NCBI GenBank assembly: GCA_027081065.1
Contig: JALWLW010000120.1
Location: 1 to 33,218, forward strand
From: Campylobacteraceae bacterium
GTDB taxonomy: Bacteria > Campylobacterota > Campylobacteria > Campylobacterales > Sulfurovaceae
Direction: 5' to 3'
DNA length: 33,218 bases
Shown here piece by piece: positions 15,947 through 23,199 of this stretch; within the stretch, counting starts at the first letter, position 1; the number at the start of each line of letters is the position of its first letter. The notes beneath the pieces are model-generated. The model worked only from the letters and a program-made list of their open reading frames with translations, did no database searches and was not told where the DNA came from. The translations under genes and the position numbers were made by a program.

Positions 15947-17999
15947 TTATCACACTCCTGAATAATAAAATCAGGCACATATTATATTTTAAAGGATTTA
16001 ATTGTGATATTTGTTCATTTTCAATGTGATAAGTTTCTTTAACAAATTTATCGACCATTTCATTAGGTATATCAATATTTAATAATCGAAATAATTGCAA
16101 TTTTTCATAACTGTTTGAACTAGAAGAATATAAATTTTTTAATCTATCCTCATCTTTTAATACTTGTAAAATATTATCATAATCAAATGTTGACATCATT
16201 TCTTTAATACTAGATAATGCAGTGGATTGTTCCACCTCTGTCATTTTTCTATTTTCCCCATTCTCTTGAATTGTAGGGATAGTTCTACAATGTTGTAAAC
16301 TAGAAAGCATTTGATATTCTAAGCCCTTATCATCCATAATCTCATGATATCGTCTTAAATAAATGGTTTTAGCAATATCACTAATTTCACTAGATAAATT
16401 CTTTTTACAAACCTGTGCAAAAGTTAATAAATCATCATTAGTAATTTCTTTCTCTTCTATTTTAGAATTTTTTAACTCTAAAAAAGAAGCTTTTGGAAGA
16501 GGTTGAAAAATATGTCTTTTTATCTTAATTGTATCAACAACAGGTTCTATATCATGAGTTAGCATCAATATAGTTTTATCTTTAAGTGATTTTTCTCCTC
16601 TAAATAATCTATACATGATTGCATATTTTTTATTTTTATCAAATGAAGATATTGGGTCATCTAAAATAATTAAATCAGGGGTTTTTGATAAACATTCATA
16701 CATGAAAAGAACTAAAGAAAAAGCATTTCTTTCTCCAAAACTAAGATGTTGTGAGCCATTTTGTACAACTGATGAATAGTCACGATGTTTTAATCTCATC
16801 TTATATTCTTCATTTTCCTCTTCTATAACAATATGATACTTATATCCTGCCATTTCAAGAAATGAATTTATATCTTCTTGATAAGTTTCTATGGTTGATT
16901 GTATTTGTCTTTTTTGAATATTTATTTTACCTTTTAATATACCAATATTTTCTATTATATCAGCAATGGAACCATTTACTGGATTTATAATTTCTTGTGT
17001 TTCTTCTGAATTAATAAAAGGAATCAGTCCTAAATTAATTTTCATTTCTTTTATTCTTTCTTCAATTTCATCAATATCTCTAAATGTATGAAAACTTAAG
17101 TTCTGTAGATTTTTTAATTGTTTTAAAAGTATTTCTATTTGCTCTTTTACATGTATTAAATAAGTAATTTCTTCATCTGATAATCCTGTACTATTATTTA
17201 TGATATTATGTAATTGTACTTTTACTTCATCAGTAAAATATTTATCTAATCTTTCAAAGACTTCAAGCATTTGTACTAAATGATTAATTGCAGTAGCGTT
17301 ATATTCTTCACTAACTTTAACGATCATCTCTCGTTTTGTTTCTTCCACTTCTGCTGTACAATAAGGGCATTTATCTTCTTGTATAGTTAGATAACTGTTG
17401 CTACCATCCATTTGCCATTTTAGCCATTTGACATTATTCTCATTGTGAAGATAGTTACTATAATCTTCAAGTCCGTTTGGTATATTTGCAAGTTTATTAC
17501 CAGAACCTAAACTTTTTGCTAACTTACTAGATTGGGCATAGCCACTTTTTGATTTTCCAAATGAACCACTTAGTTCCTCTAAGTCACTAATAATCTGTTT
17601 TAAGTCAGCATTATCACTAAAAAGATTTTTTACATCTTTCATTAACTCTTCTATTGCGTCTTGATTCTCAATATATTTAACATCTTTTACAAATATATCA
17701 AAACTATTTTCTATAAGCTCATTTTCTTGGAAAACAAATTGATTAATATATTCTTCATTAAATACTAATACAGTTTCTAAATCATCGGCACCTTCAACTG
17801 TTGGTTCAATATTCTCTGTATTTTCTTCTCTATATTTAAATGGCAAAAGTTCATTTAAATTATTAGGATTATTAATTATAGCTTTTGCAATTGTACTTTT
17901 TCCTGTTCCATTTATTCCATATTTAATATTTAAATGGTTTTCTTCTATACTTATTAATGCCTCTTCGATATTATTACAATTTTTAATAATTATTTCCAT
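15924..17999 (-). CDS. SMC/RloC-like AAA_13 ATPase with CPYC motif
   Basis: A 691-residue ABC-type ATPase split by coiled coil. N-terminal Walker A is GINGTGKST (28-36). A helical centre (about 105-380) carries CPYC at 211-214, a zinc-hook-like motif as in Rad50 and RloC. The C-terminal half has ABC signature LSFGER (419-424), Walker B DLIILDDP (442-449) and the switch His482 in MLTHDIEP. The last about 170 residues end with a KETYHIENEQISQLNP block. Such proteins often sense damaged or foreign DNA in defence systems. The anticodon-nuclease spacing of PrrC/RloC was not found at the C-terminus. AAAGG precedes ATG 17999. It follows the DUF1016 gene by 34 bases and precedes fic, so all three are likely co-transcribed. 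Confidence 0.82.
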   Translation of the reverse strand: MEIIIKNCNNIEEALISIEENHLNIKYGINGTGKSTIAKAIINNPNNLNELLPFKYREENTENIEPTVEGADDLETVLVFNEEYINQFVFQENELIENSFDIFVKDVKYIENQDAIEELMKDVKNLFSDNADLKQIISDLEELSGSFGKSKSGYAQSSKLAKSLGSGNKLANIPNGLEDYSNYLHNENNVKWLKWQMDGSNSYLTIQEDKCPYCTAEVEETKREMIVKVSEEYNATAINHLVQMLEVFERLDKYFTDEVKVQLHNIINNSTGLSDEEITYLIHVKEQIEILLKQLKNLQNLSFHTFRDIDEIEERIKEMKINLGLIPFINSEETQEIINPVNGSIADIIENIGILKGKINIQKRQIQSTIETYQEDINSFLEMAGYKYHIVIEEENEEYKMRLKHRDYSSVVQNGSQHLSFGERNAFSLVLFMYECLSKTPDLIILDDPISSFDKNKKYAIMYRLFRGEKSLKDKTILMLTHDIEPVVDTIKIKRHIFQPLPKASFLELKNSKIEEKEITNDDLLTFAQVCKKNLSSEISDIAKTIYLRRYHEIMDDKGLEYQMLSSLQHCRTIPTIQENGENRKMTEVEQSTALSSIKEMMSTFDYDNILQVLKDEDRLKNLYSSSSNSYEKLQLFRLLNIDIPNEMVDKFVKETYHIENEQISQLNPLKYNMCLILLFRSVINVCKSIR

Positions 18000-18033
18000 A
18001 TTTTCAGCCTTTTTAGTAATATACTATAAAATC

Positions 18034-19059
18034 TCATCCCCTCAACCCCAACTCCAAAACATCCCTCTCAATCTCAGCTCTCAACTCCTCTTCTGTAGGT
18101 AGATACATCTGATACTTAGAGACAAACAGATTGTCATTGTCGTCTATGACAGAGTATTTAACCACCGTATTATCTTTTTCAGTACAAAGAATAATGCCTA
18201 TGGTGGGGTTGTCATCTTCTGACTTTTCAAGGTCGTCAAACATACGCACATACATATCCATCTGTCCTACATCTTGGTGGGTGAGTTTTCCCCGTTTGAG
18301 GTCGATGATGACAAAACATTTCAAAATGTAGTTGTAAAACACCAAATCAATGTAAAAATCACTATGTTCCGTTTGAATCCTCTTTTGTCTATCAACAAAG
18401 GCAAACCCTCTACCAAGCTCTAGCAGAAACTCTTGAATTTTGTCTATAAGAGAAGACTCCAAATCACTCTCTCTAAATGATTTGTTATCTTTAAGGTCTA
18501 AAAACTCTAGCACATAAGGGTCTTTGATAATGTCTTTAGGTGTAAGCTGTAGCTCTTTTGTCTTCTCTTGGGCTTCTTCTACGACAGGTTCTTTATCTCT
18601 GCTAGATAAAAGTCGTTCATAGTAGTGTGTGCCTATTTGGCGTTCTAATGCCCTCACACTCCAGTTTGCCTTGACAGCCTCTTGCATATACCACGCTCTA
18701 GCATTCTCATCTTTGAGTCTAATGATAAGCTTATAATGACTCCAACTCAATTCGCTCCACAGTGTAGAGCGAATTGGGAATGCATTGTAGAACTGTCTCA
18801 TATTACGAATACTTTGTTCACTAAACCCTTTACCAAAATCAGCCGTAAGCTTCTGTGATAACTCTTTAATGAGGTAAGAACCATACTTAGCTCTATCTTC
18901 ACCTTTTTGTTCCTCTTCGACTATCTGTTGCCCAATATGCCAATAGGCTTCAACCATGATAAAATTGACTTGCTTATAGGCAGTATCACGTGCTTCTTGG
19001 AGTATGGTTTTAATGTTGTGGTAGAAATGATTCTTTGAAGTCTCTATGTTGTTTTTCAC
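18034..19059 (-). CDS. DUF1016 / YhcG-family PD-(D/E)xK nuclease-like protein
   Basis: A 341-residue protein of the DUF1016 family. The N-terminal part (about 15-150) is the helical DUF1016_N region (YWHIGQQIVEEEQKG, YGSYLIKELSQKL, FSEQSIRNMRQFY, LSWSHYKLIIRL). The C-terminal part carries a PD-(D/E)xK core: Asp238 in DFYIDLVFYN and Asp253-x-Lys255 in FVIIDLKRG. Homologues are often found beside restriction-modification and other defence genes. Start is GTG at 19059. It is the first gene of the nuclease-ATPase-Fic trio. A DNA-cutting activity is plausible from the intact core but is inference. Confidence 0.88.
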   Translation of the reverse strand: MKNNIETSKNHFYHNIKTILQEARDTAYKQVNFIMVEAYWHIGQQIVEEEQKGEDRAKYGSYLIKELSQKLTADFGKGFSEQSIRNMRQFYNAFPIRSTLWSELSWSHYKLIIRLKDENARAWYMQEAVKANWSVRALERQIGTHYYERLLSSRDKEPVVEEAQEKTKELQLTPKDIIKDPYVLEFLDLKDNKSFRESDLESSLIDKIQEFLLELGRGFAFVDRQKRIQTEHSDFYIDLVFYNYILKCFVIIDLKRGKLTHQDVGQMDMYVRMFDDLEKSEDDNPTIGIILCTEKDNTVVKYSVIDDNDNLFVSKYQMYLPTEEELRAEIERDVLELGLRG

Positions 19060-19247
19060 TTGTCAATTCCCTTTTGTAGCAAAAACTGCACTATTTTATC
19101 TAAATAAATCTTGTAATCAAAATAAATACTTCACCTCACTCACCTCATCTTCGACCCTAATCTCTTAAAAGTCGATAAGTGTTATTTATGAATGGTTTAT
19201 TTTTTGATAGACCTCATCTGTCCTCAATAATTATATTTTTTTGTATC

Positions 19248-19276
19248 TTTACAAAGGGTTAGATTTGGCATATAAT
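19248..19276 (+). promoter_or_regulatory. Sigma70-type promoter with overlapping MocR-like half-site
   Basis: TTTACA (19248-19253), exactly 17 bases, then TATAAT (19271-19276). The -35 hexamer is part of ATCTTTACA, the reverse complement of TGTAAAGAT in the repeats before the MocR gene. Transcription would run to the PNPOx-like gene and pass through the inverted hairpin pair. Confidence 0.6.
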
Positions 19277-19294
19277 GACGTTAATGATTTAAAC

Positions 19295-19396
19295 CGTAGG
19301 TGTGACCGTGTCACACGACAAAACCAAATATCGCATAATTTATAACTTCCATATAGCATAAACCGAGATTTGACGTGTGACACGGTCACACCTACG
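19295..19396. repeat. REPIN-like inverted pair of GTAGG hairpins
   Basis: Two perfect 23-base arms (19295-19317 and 19374-19396) in inverted orientation around a 56-base spacer. Each arm is CGTAGG followed by its own hairpin, GTGTGAC-CGT-GTCACAC. A GTAG foot on a palindrome, with two copies facing each other, is the layout of REP doublets mobilised by RAYT transposases. The right arm ends 8 bases before the AAAGGA ribosome-binding site of the next gene. Confidence 0.6.
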
Positions 19397-19416
19397 TATA
19401 TTTGAAAGGAAAAAAG

Positions 19417-20013
19417 ATGAACCCAAATTTTGAAATCAAAGACAAAGCACTCATTTATGATGTGCTAGACAAAGCAGAGTACGGAACACTAGCCCTTTGT
19501 GTAGAGAACAAACCCTACGCCGTACCCCTTAACTTTGTACGTATAGACGATGACATCTATTTTCATGGAGCATTAAAAAACAAAAAGATGAAGATGCTAG
19601 AGCAAAACCCTCATGTCTCATTTTCGGTAGTAGAAAACTATGCACTTATAGACTCTGACTTCTCTAGTGTAGATGGCTTGGCATGTCCTGCGACGCAGTT
19701 TTTTAAATCTGTAAGCATAGATGGCGTGGTGTCATTGGTAGAATTTCGTGATGAAAAAGCAAAGGTATTTGAAGCCCTCATGCAAAAGCTTCAACCCAAA
19801 GGTGGCTACAAACCTTTTAGTGATAAAGCCTATGATATAGCTATCAAAACCACAGCTGTGGTAAAATTACAGATAGAAAACCTTTCATGCAAGTTCAAGT
19901 TTGGTCAGCACCTAAACGAAGAGCGATTTGAGATGATACTCTCTGCATTGCTAGAGCGTGCTACACAGACAGATATACAAACAGTTGAGATTATGAAAGC
20001 ACAAAGAGGGTAA
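19417..20013 (+). CDS. PNPOx-like FMN-binding split-barrel protein
   Basis: A 198-residue protein from ATG 19417, chosen because AAAGGA (19405-19410) lies 6 bases upstream; a longer TTG start would lie within the ribosome-binding region. It has the pyridoxamine 5'-phosphate oxidase-related (NimA/COG3467-like) pattern: YGTLALCVENKPYAVPLNFV, DDDIYFHGALKNKKMKML (about 45-62) for FMN phosphate binding, and a following NPHVSFSVV strand. A flavin-dependent redox or nitro-compound role is usual for the family; the substrate is unknown. It is the likely target of the MocR regulator at 13277. Confidence 0.82.
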   Translation: MNPNFEIKDKALIYDVLDKAEYGTLALCVENKPYAVPLNFVRIDDDIYFHGALKNKKMKMLEQNPHVSFSVVENYALIDSDFSSVDGLACPATQFFKSVSIDGVVSLVEFRDEKAKVFEALMQKLQPKGGYKPFSDKAYDIAIKTTAVVKLQIENLSCKFKFGQHLNEERFEMILSALLERATQTDIQTVEIMKAQRG

Positions 20014-20094
20014 AAATGCAATACAGAATAGACAGTATAAATGAAGATGGGCTGTTCGACAAAAAGAGAGTATAATAAAACATGAAGGATTAAT

Positions 20095-20571
20095 ATGAAA
20101 AAACTATCCATACTTTTACTAATGACACTTTTCTCTTATGCAGAAAGACCAGCTCCTCCCATAGAGTTTTTACAAATGACTACAGCTGTAACAATCATGC
20201 CTACCATACTTCCAACCTATGTAACGGTTCAATATTTACATCCTCTTCCTGGGGTAAGACGTAGGCTAAAAATTGAAAAATTTATGAATGAAAATTTTGA
20301 TGTATTAAAAGAAGAGATAGCTCAAGGAGACGGTGAATACTTAGATACATTAGCACTCCTTTACGAAGTGGAAGATGCAACTTTATGGAAAAAACATCTA
20401 CAAAGTAACTTTTCAGAGATATATGAAAAGAGTAGGAGCAAAGAAGAGATAGTTGACTATATTGATACGATGACTACTCGAAAATTTAGAGCTTCTAAAA
20501 TATATTCCGTTGAAGAGTACAATGAAACAACAGATTCTCAACCTCTTAATACTGAAAGTAAAAAAGAGTAA
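20095..20571 (+). CDS. Exported DUF3015-like protein, copy A
   Basis: A 158-residue protein with a signal peptide (MKKLSILLLMTLFSYA). The mature part has TTAVTIMPTILPTY and then the segment EKFMNENFDVLKEEIAQGDG followed by EYLDTLALLYEV, which resembles the C-terminal block of DUF3015 proteins (F-x-N-x-x-x-L-x-x-E-x-A-x-G-x-G-x-x-L-x-x-L-A). The next gene is a paralogue with the same blocks. AAGGA lies before the ATG and a TATAAT at 20071-20076 is a likely -10 box. Function unknown; periplasmic or surface location is inferred from the signal. Confidence 0.65.
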   Translation: MKKLSILLLMTLFSYAERPAPPIEFLQMTTAVTIMPTILPTYVTVQYLHPLPGVRRRLKIEKFMNENFDVLKEEIAQGDGEYLDTLALLYEVEDATLWKKHLQSNFSEIYEKSRSKEEIVDYIDTMTTRKFRASKIYSVEEYNETTDSQPLNTESKKE

Positions 20572-20613
20572 AATAGATAAATCTAATTTCAATATACCCT
20601 TAGGAGTATACGC

Positions 20614-21018
20614 ATGAGAAACATAGTAAAAATTACAATTTTAATAACAAGCATAAGTTCTTCCTTATCAGCCCATGGACAGCCTGACACTGTTTTTGGT
20701 ATGAGTACACTTCTTACAGTAATGCCTACCATTTACATTACCGAAGTGAGTAAAGAAAAAACTCCTAAAGCACAAAAAGAGCTGCAGGCTCAAAAGTTTA
20801 TAGAAGAGAATCGTGAAAATTTAGAACTAGAAGTAGCCAAAGGCAATGGTGAAAACCTAGATACCTTAGCAACACTCTATGGGGTAGAAAATAAAGAGTC
20901 ATGGAAAAACAATTTACAAGAAAATTATGAAGAGATTTTTTACAAAAAAGACGACAAACCCAAAAGTAGCATTGAGATAAGTGGTGAAATTAGTATCTTT
21001 GTTGAGAAGAGGTTGTAA
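20614..21018 (+). CDS. Exported DUF3015-like protein, copy B
   Basis: A 134-residue paralogue of the preceding gene, 42 bases downstream. It has a signal peptide (about 1-20, ending SLSAHG), STLLTVMPTIYIT, and QKFIEENRENLELEVAKGNG followed by ENLDTLATLYGVENKESWKN, matching copy A position by position. It lacks the longer linker of copy A. TTAGGAG lies before ATG 20614. The pair probably arose by tandem duplication and has since diverged widely. Function unknown. Confidence 0.65.
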   Translation: MRNIVKITILITSISSSLSAHGQPDTVFGMSTLLTVMPTIYITEVSKEKTPKAQKELQAQKFIEENRENLELEVAKGNGENLDTLATLYGVENKESWKNNLQENYEEIFYKKDDKPKSSIEISGEISIFVEKRL

Positions 21019-21086
21019 AATTCCTCATTTGACAAATATCTAAAAACCTACTACACTTTCACTAACAAAACTAAAAGGAGAGCACC

Positions 21087-21167
21087 ATGAAAACATTTTC
21101 ACAGACTACAAAAATCACTCAAAGATTTTCTGCTCTTCTTCTCTCTTTTTTCCTGCTTAGTCTTTAA
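21087..21167 (+). CDS. 26-residue signal-like peptide or truncated gene start
   Basis: ATG 21087 follows AAAGGAGA by a few bases. The product starts MKTFSQTTKITQRFSALLLS and ends SFFLLSL before TAA. It looks like a basic N-terminus plus hydrophobic core, that is, an export signal without a mature part. It may be the surviving start of a deleted exported-protein gene, or a real small membrane peptide. The strong ribosome-binding site is the main support. Confidence 0.35.
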   Translation: MKTFSQTTKITQRFSALLLSFFLLSL

Positions 21168-21261
21168 GCATTATTCTAAAAATTTATTGATTCCTTGATT
21201 GGATGACCAGCTACGATTGGCTGTGTATGCGATATAAAATATATTTGCATATTGGACTATT

Positions 21262-21286
21262 GGTGCTATGGCAATAGCACCCTACG
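21262..21286 (-). repeat. REP-like hairpin
   Basis: On the minus strand: CGTAG foot followed by GGTGCTAT-TGCC-ATAGCACC, a perfect 8-bp stem with a 4-base loop. It has the same foot as the 19295/19374 pair but a different stem sequence. Confidence 0.45.
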
Positions 21287-21301
21287 GAAAAGAGAGAAAT
21301 T

Positions 21302-21483
21302 GTGAAAAAAATGAATGAAACCAACAACTGGAACCCAAACAGCTACAACAAACACACGGCTTTTGTCTCACAATTGGCACTGCCTGTAGTCGATTTACTT
21401 GATTGAAAGAGCGTATCTATAGCCAAGAGGAGGGGTGGTTGTTGGATTATAAACGCTTGAGAGTTAGAGCTATAAAAATATAG
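21302..21483 (+). pseudogene. SAM-dependent methyltransferase with its centre deleted
   Basis: The first reading frame (from GTG 21302 or ATG 21311 to TGA 21404-21406) gives NETNNWNPNSYNKHTAFVSQ then LALPVVDLLD, the usual N-terminus of a class I methyltransferase just before the glycine-rich SAM loop. The overlapping +2 frame (21403-21483) gives LKERIYSQEEGWLLDYKRLR then VRAIKI, the usual C-terminal end of the same family. The roughly 190 residues between, including the SAM site, are gone, so an internal deletion with a frameshift at the joint is the simplest reading. Confidence 0.6.
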
Positions 21484-21495
21484 TATAATCTCTCT

Positions 21496-22080
21496 ATGAA
21501 AAAACAACCCACAAGAGAAAAACTTTTAGACATAACCTTTGAAGAGGTCTACATTAACGGTTATACGGCTACATCGGTAGATGCCATACTTAAAAAAGCT
21601 TCTGTACCTAAAGGGTCGATGTATCATCACTTTAAATCTAAAAAAGAGTTGGTACTTGCTATGGTTAAAGAGCGTCTATTTCCTAAGATGGATGCTTTTT
21701 TTAGCTATGAGATAAAAGAGAACCAAAGCATTACACAAAGTTTTAGAAACACTTTTTTAGTGGTTAGTAAAAACAGACTTTTGGTCACCTATGGATGCCC
21801 TCTGTACCGTCTTATGGTCGAACTCTCAGCAACAGACAAAGAGTTTGATGCCATTCTTTCAACCAAAGCCAACGAGATGAAAGAGGGTATAAAAGCGATG
21901 CTTGAACAGGGTATTGCTTTGGGTGAGTTTGACAAAAGTTTAAACTCTGAAACCTTTGCAACCTATATGCTTACTTCTGTTTGGGGCATACTCTCTTTGT
22001 CTCCTTCTCTTTCGTCTTCTAAAACTTTTTTGATACAGAGCCAATATATTTTAGATTCATTAGATGCTTATAAAATCTAG
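21496..22080 (+). CDS. TetR-family transcriptional repressor
   Basis: A 194-residue regulator. The N-terminal helix-turn-helix is clear: REKLLDITFEEVYINGYTAT, VDAILKKASVPKGSMYHHF and KSKKELV (about 7-58). The C-terminal part is a helical ligand domain with a Cys in TYGCPLYRLMVELS. Only 6 bases separate a TATAAT (21484-21489) from the ATG and no ribosome-binding site is visible, so the mRNA may be leaderless. Two related palindromes in the gap before the next gene are its likely operators. Ligand unknown. Confidence 0.88.
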   Translation: MKKQPTREKLLDITFEEVYINGYTATSVDAILKKASVPKGSMYHHFKSKKELVLAMVKERLFPKMDAFFSYEIKENQSITQSFRNTFLVVSKNRLLVTYGCPLYRLMVELSATDKEFDAILSTKANEMKEGIKAMLEQGIALGEFDKSLNSETFATYMLTSVWGILSLSPSLSSSKTFLIQSQYILDSLDAYKI

Positions 22081-22105
22081 TTAAACCTATAGGATTTTAA
22101 ATTTA

Positions 22106-22123
22106 TTAGACTATTCGGTCTAA
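22106..22123. promoter_or_regulatory. Probable TetR operator 1
   Basis: TTAGAC-TATTCG-GTCTAA, an 18-bp palindrome between the TetR gene and the AhpD-like gene. It shares its TTAGACTATT/GTCTA elements with operator 2, 46 bases downstream. Confidence 0.6.
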
Positions 22124-22151
22124 CTTAAGAAAAATTCCTCTATACTATTAC

Positions 22152-22167
22152 TAGACTAAATAGTCTA
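22152..22167. promoter_or_regulatory. Probable TetR operator 2
   Basis: TAGACTA-AA-TAGTCTA, a perfect 7-bp palindrome. A TATACT (22141-22146) lies between the two operators, so a repressor bound here would block the promoter of the AhpD-like/thioesterase-like pair. Confidence 0.6.
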
Positions 22168-22190
22168 ATTAAATTTAAAAAGGAATTATT

Positions 22191-22712
22191 ATGTTTATGT
22201 ATCAAAAAAATGAAGCCCAAAAAGAGAAACTAGAGAAGCTTTTTAAGAAGGTAGAAGCTATCTATGGAACTGTTGTACCTCAAATGGAATTTTTAGGCAA
22301 TATCGAAGTTGCGTACTTAGAAGATTTTCTAAAAGAGGCGATGCGTTTGGTAAAACACCCCAATATTGACTTTGATTTGTTTGCATTTATTCGTCTGCAT
22401 ATTGCTTTTAAAGAAAATTACCCTTACTGTAAAGCCTTTAATACAAAGCTACTGTTAGAAAGAGGGTTTATGCAACCTCAACTTGATGTGGTTGTAGCCA
22501 ATATTGAAGCTGTTCCCTTTGATAAAAAGCATCAAGCACTAGCCACTTTTGCCATTAAATCTATGTATGAGAGTCGCTTGTGTGTTGCTTCTGATTTTGA
22601 AGAGCTTTACAAAATGGGGTGGAGTCAAAAAGATGTGTTTGATGCTGTCTCTCATGCAGGGATGATACTTAAAAATGGTCGCATTTTAATGACCTATCGT
22701 AAAAAGGATTAG
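22191..22712 (+). CDS. AhpD/carboxymuconolactone-decarboxylase-like protein
   Basis: A 173-residue helical protein. FAFIRLHIAFKENYPYCKAF around residues 63-82 has the layout of the AhpD-like active-site helix (normally xCxxCxxxH), but here only one Cys is present (YPYC), so a standard CxxC peroxidase cycle is unlikely. AAGGA precedes ATG 22191. It follows the two TetR-type operators and overlaps the next gene by one base, so it is the first gene of a regulated two-gene unit. Family assignment is by pattern and moderate. Confidence 0.6.
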   Translation: MFMYQKNEAQKEKLEKLFKKVEAIYGTVVPQMEFLGNIEVAYLEDFLKEAMRLVKHPNIDFDLFAFIRLHIAFKENYPYCKAFNTKLLLERGFMQPQLDVVVANIEAVPFDKKHQALATFAIKSMYESRLCVASDFEELYKMGWSQKDVFDAVSHAGMILKNGRILMTYRKKD

Positions 22713-23125
22713 TGTTGAATGTATTAGAGGTTCCGTTTGTAAAACATGTAGGCATTGAAAAAGATAGTGAGTTAAAGCTTAATGTGAGAGATGAACTAAA
22801 AAATCATATTCAAACCATTCATGCCTCAGCTCAATTTACATTGGCAGAGACAGCGTCAGCAGAGTGTTTGATGGAACAGTTTCCTCAATATGAAGGAAAA
22901 GTTATTCCCATGCTTCGTTCATCTACTGTCAAATATAAATCTCCTGCTACCTCAACGCTTCGAGCAAAAGCTTCTTTGAGCAAGGAAGCTAAAGAGAAGT
23001 TTTTAAGACAGTTTGAGAGAAGAGGGCAAGGGGTGATAGCTGTTGATGTTGAACTTTTTGATGAAGCGTCTCTTGTAACGATGGAGGGGGAGTTTGTTTG
23101 GTTTGTGCTAAGCTTATCAGCATAA
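22712..23125 (+). CDS. Hotdog-fold thioesterase-like protein (DUF4442-like)
   Basis: A 137-residue protein, read from GTG 22712, which overlaps the previous TAG by one base (TAGTG), with AAAAGGA just upstream. The order of segments fits a hotdog fold: HASAQFTLAETASAECLMEQ (central helix), then VIPMLRSSTVKYKSPATSTL and VIAVDVELFDEASLVTMEGE followed by FVWFVLSL strands, as in DUF4442/PaaI-like thioesterases. Substrate unknown. It is coupled to the AhpD-like gene and probably under TetR control. Confidence 0.65.
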   Translation: MLNVLEVPFVKHVGIEKDSELKLNVRDELKNHIQTIHASAQFTLAETASAECLMEQFPQYEGKVIPMLRSSTVKYKSPATSTLRAKASLSKEAKEKFLRQFERRGQGVIAVDVELFDEASLVTMEGEFVWFVLSLSA

Positions 23126-23199
23126 CTCAATAGAGTTTGACTAAAGGACAAGGAAAAAGTACTATAATTATTTATTAAATTATAAGCGAATAAGCTAAC

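Larger units (their letters stand above)
19060..19416. other. Intergenic region between divergent genes
   Basis: A 357-base gap without a gene. It should hold the promoter of the DUF1016 operon (leftwards), a strong sigma70-like promoter (rightwards, 19248-19276) and an inverted pair of REP-like hairpins (19295-19396) that lies in the leader of the PNPOx-like gene. Confidence 0.7.
21019..21495. other. Gene-poor stretch with decayed genes
   Basis: A 477-base stretch without an intact gene of normal size. It contains a 26-codon ORF with a strong ribosome-binding site (21087-21167), a REP-like hairpin (21262-21286) and a methyltransferase gene with its middle deleted (21302-21483). A TATAAT lies at 21484-21489. 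Confidence 0.7.

Noticed and set aside
16300..16400. Anticodon-nuclease (PrrC/RloC) active site in the AAA_13 ATPase C-terminus
   Set aside because: Arg549-x3-Glu553 is present, but no His lies at the spacing expected of the PrrC/RloC triad, so only the ATPase and CPYC similarity is reported.
20016..20075. 19-codon ORF after the PNPOx-like gene (MQYRIDSINEDGLFDKKRV)
   Set aside because: No good ribosome-binding site and overlaps the promoter of the next gene; likely chance.
21185..21280. Frame reading FLDWMTSYDWLCMRYKIYLH before the methyltransferase remnant
   Set aside because: No recognisable family and no start signals; the REP-like hairpin lies at its end.
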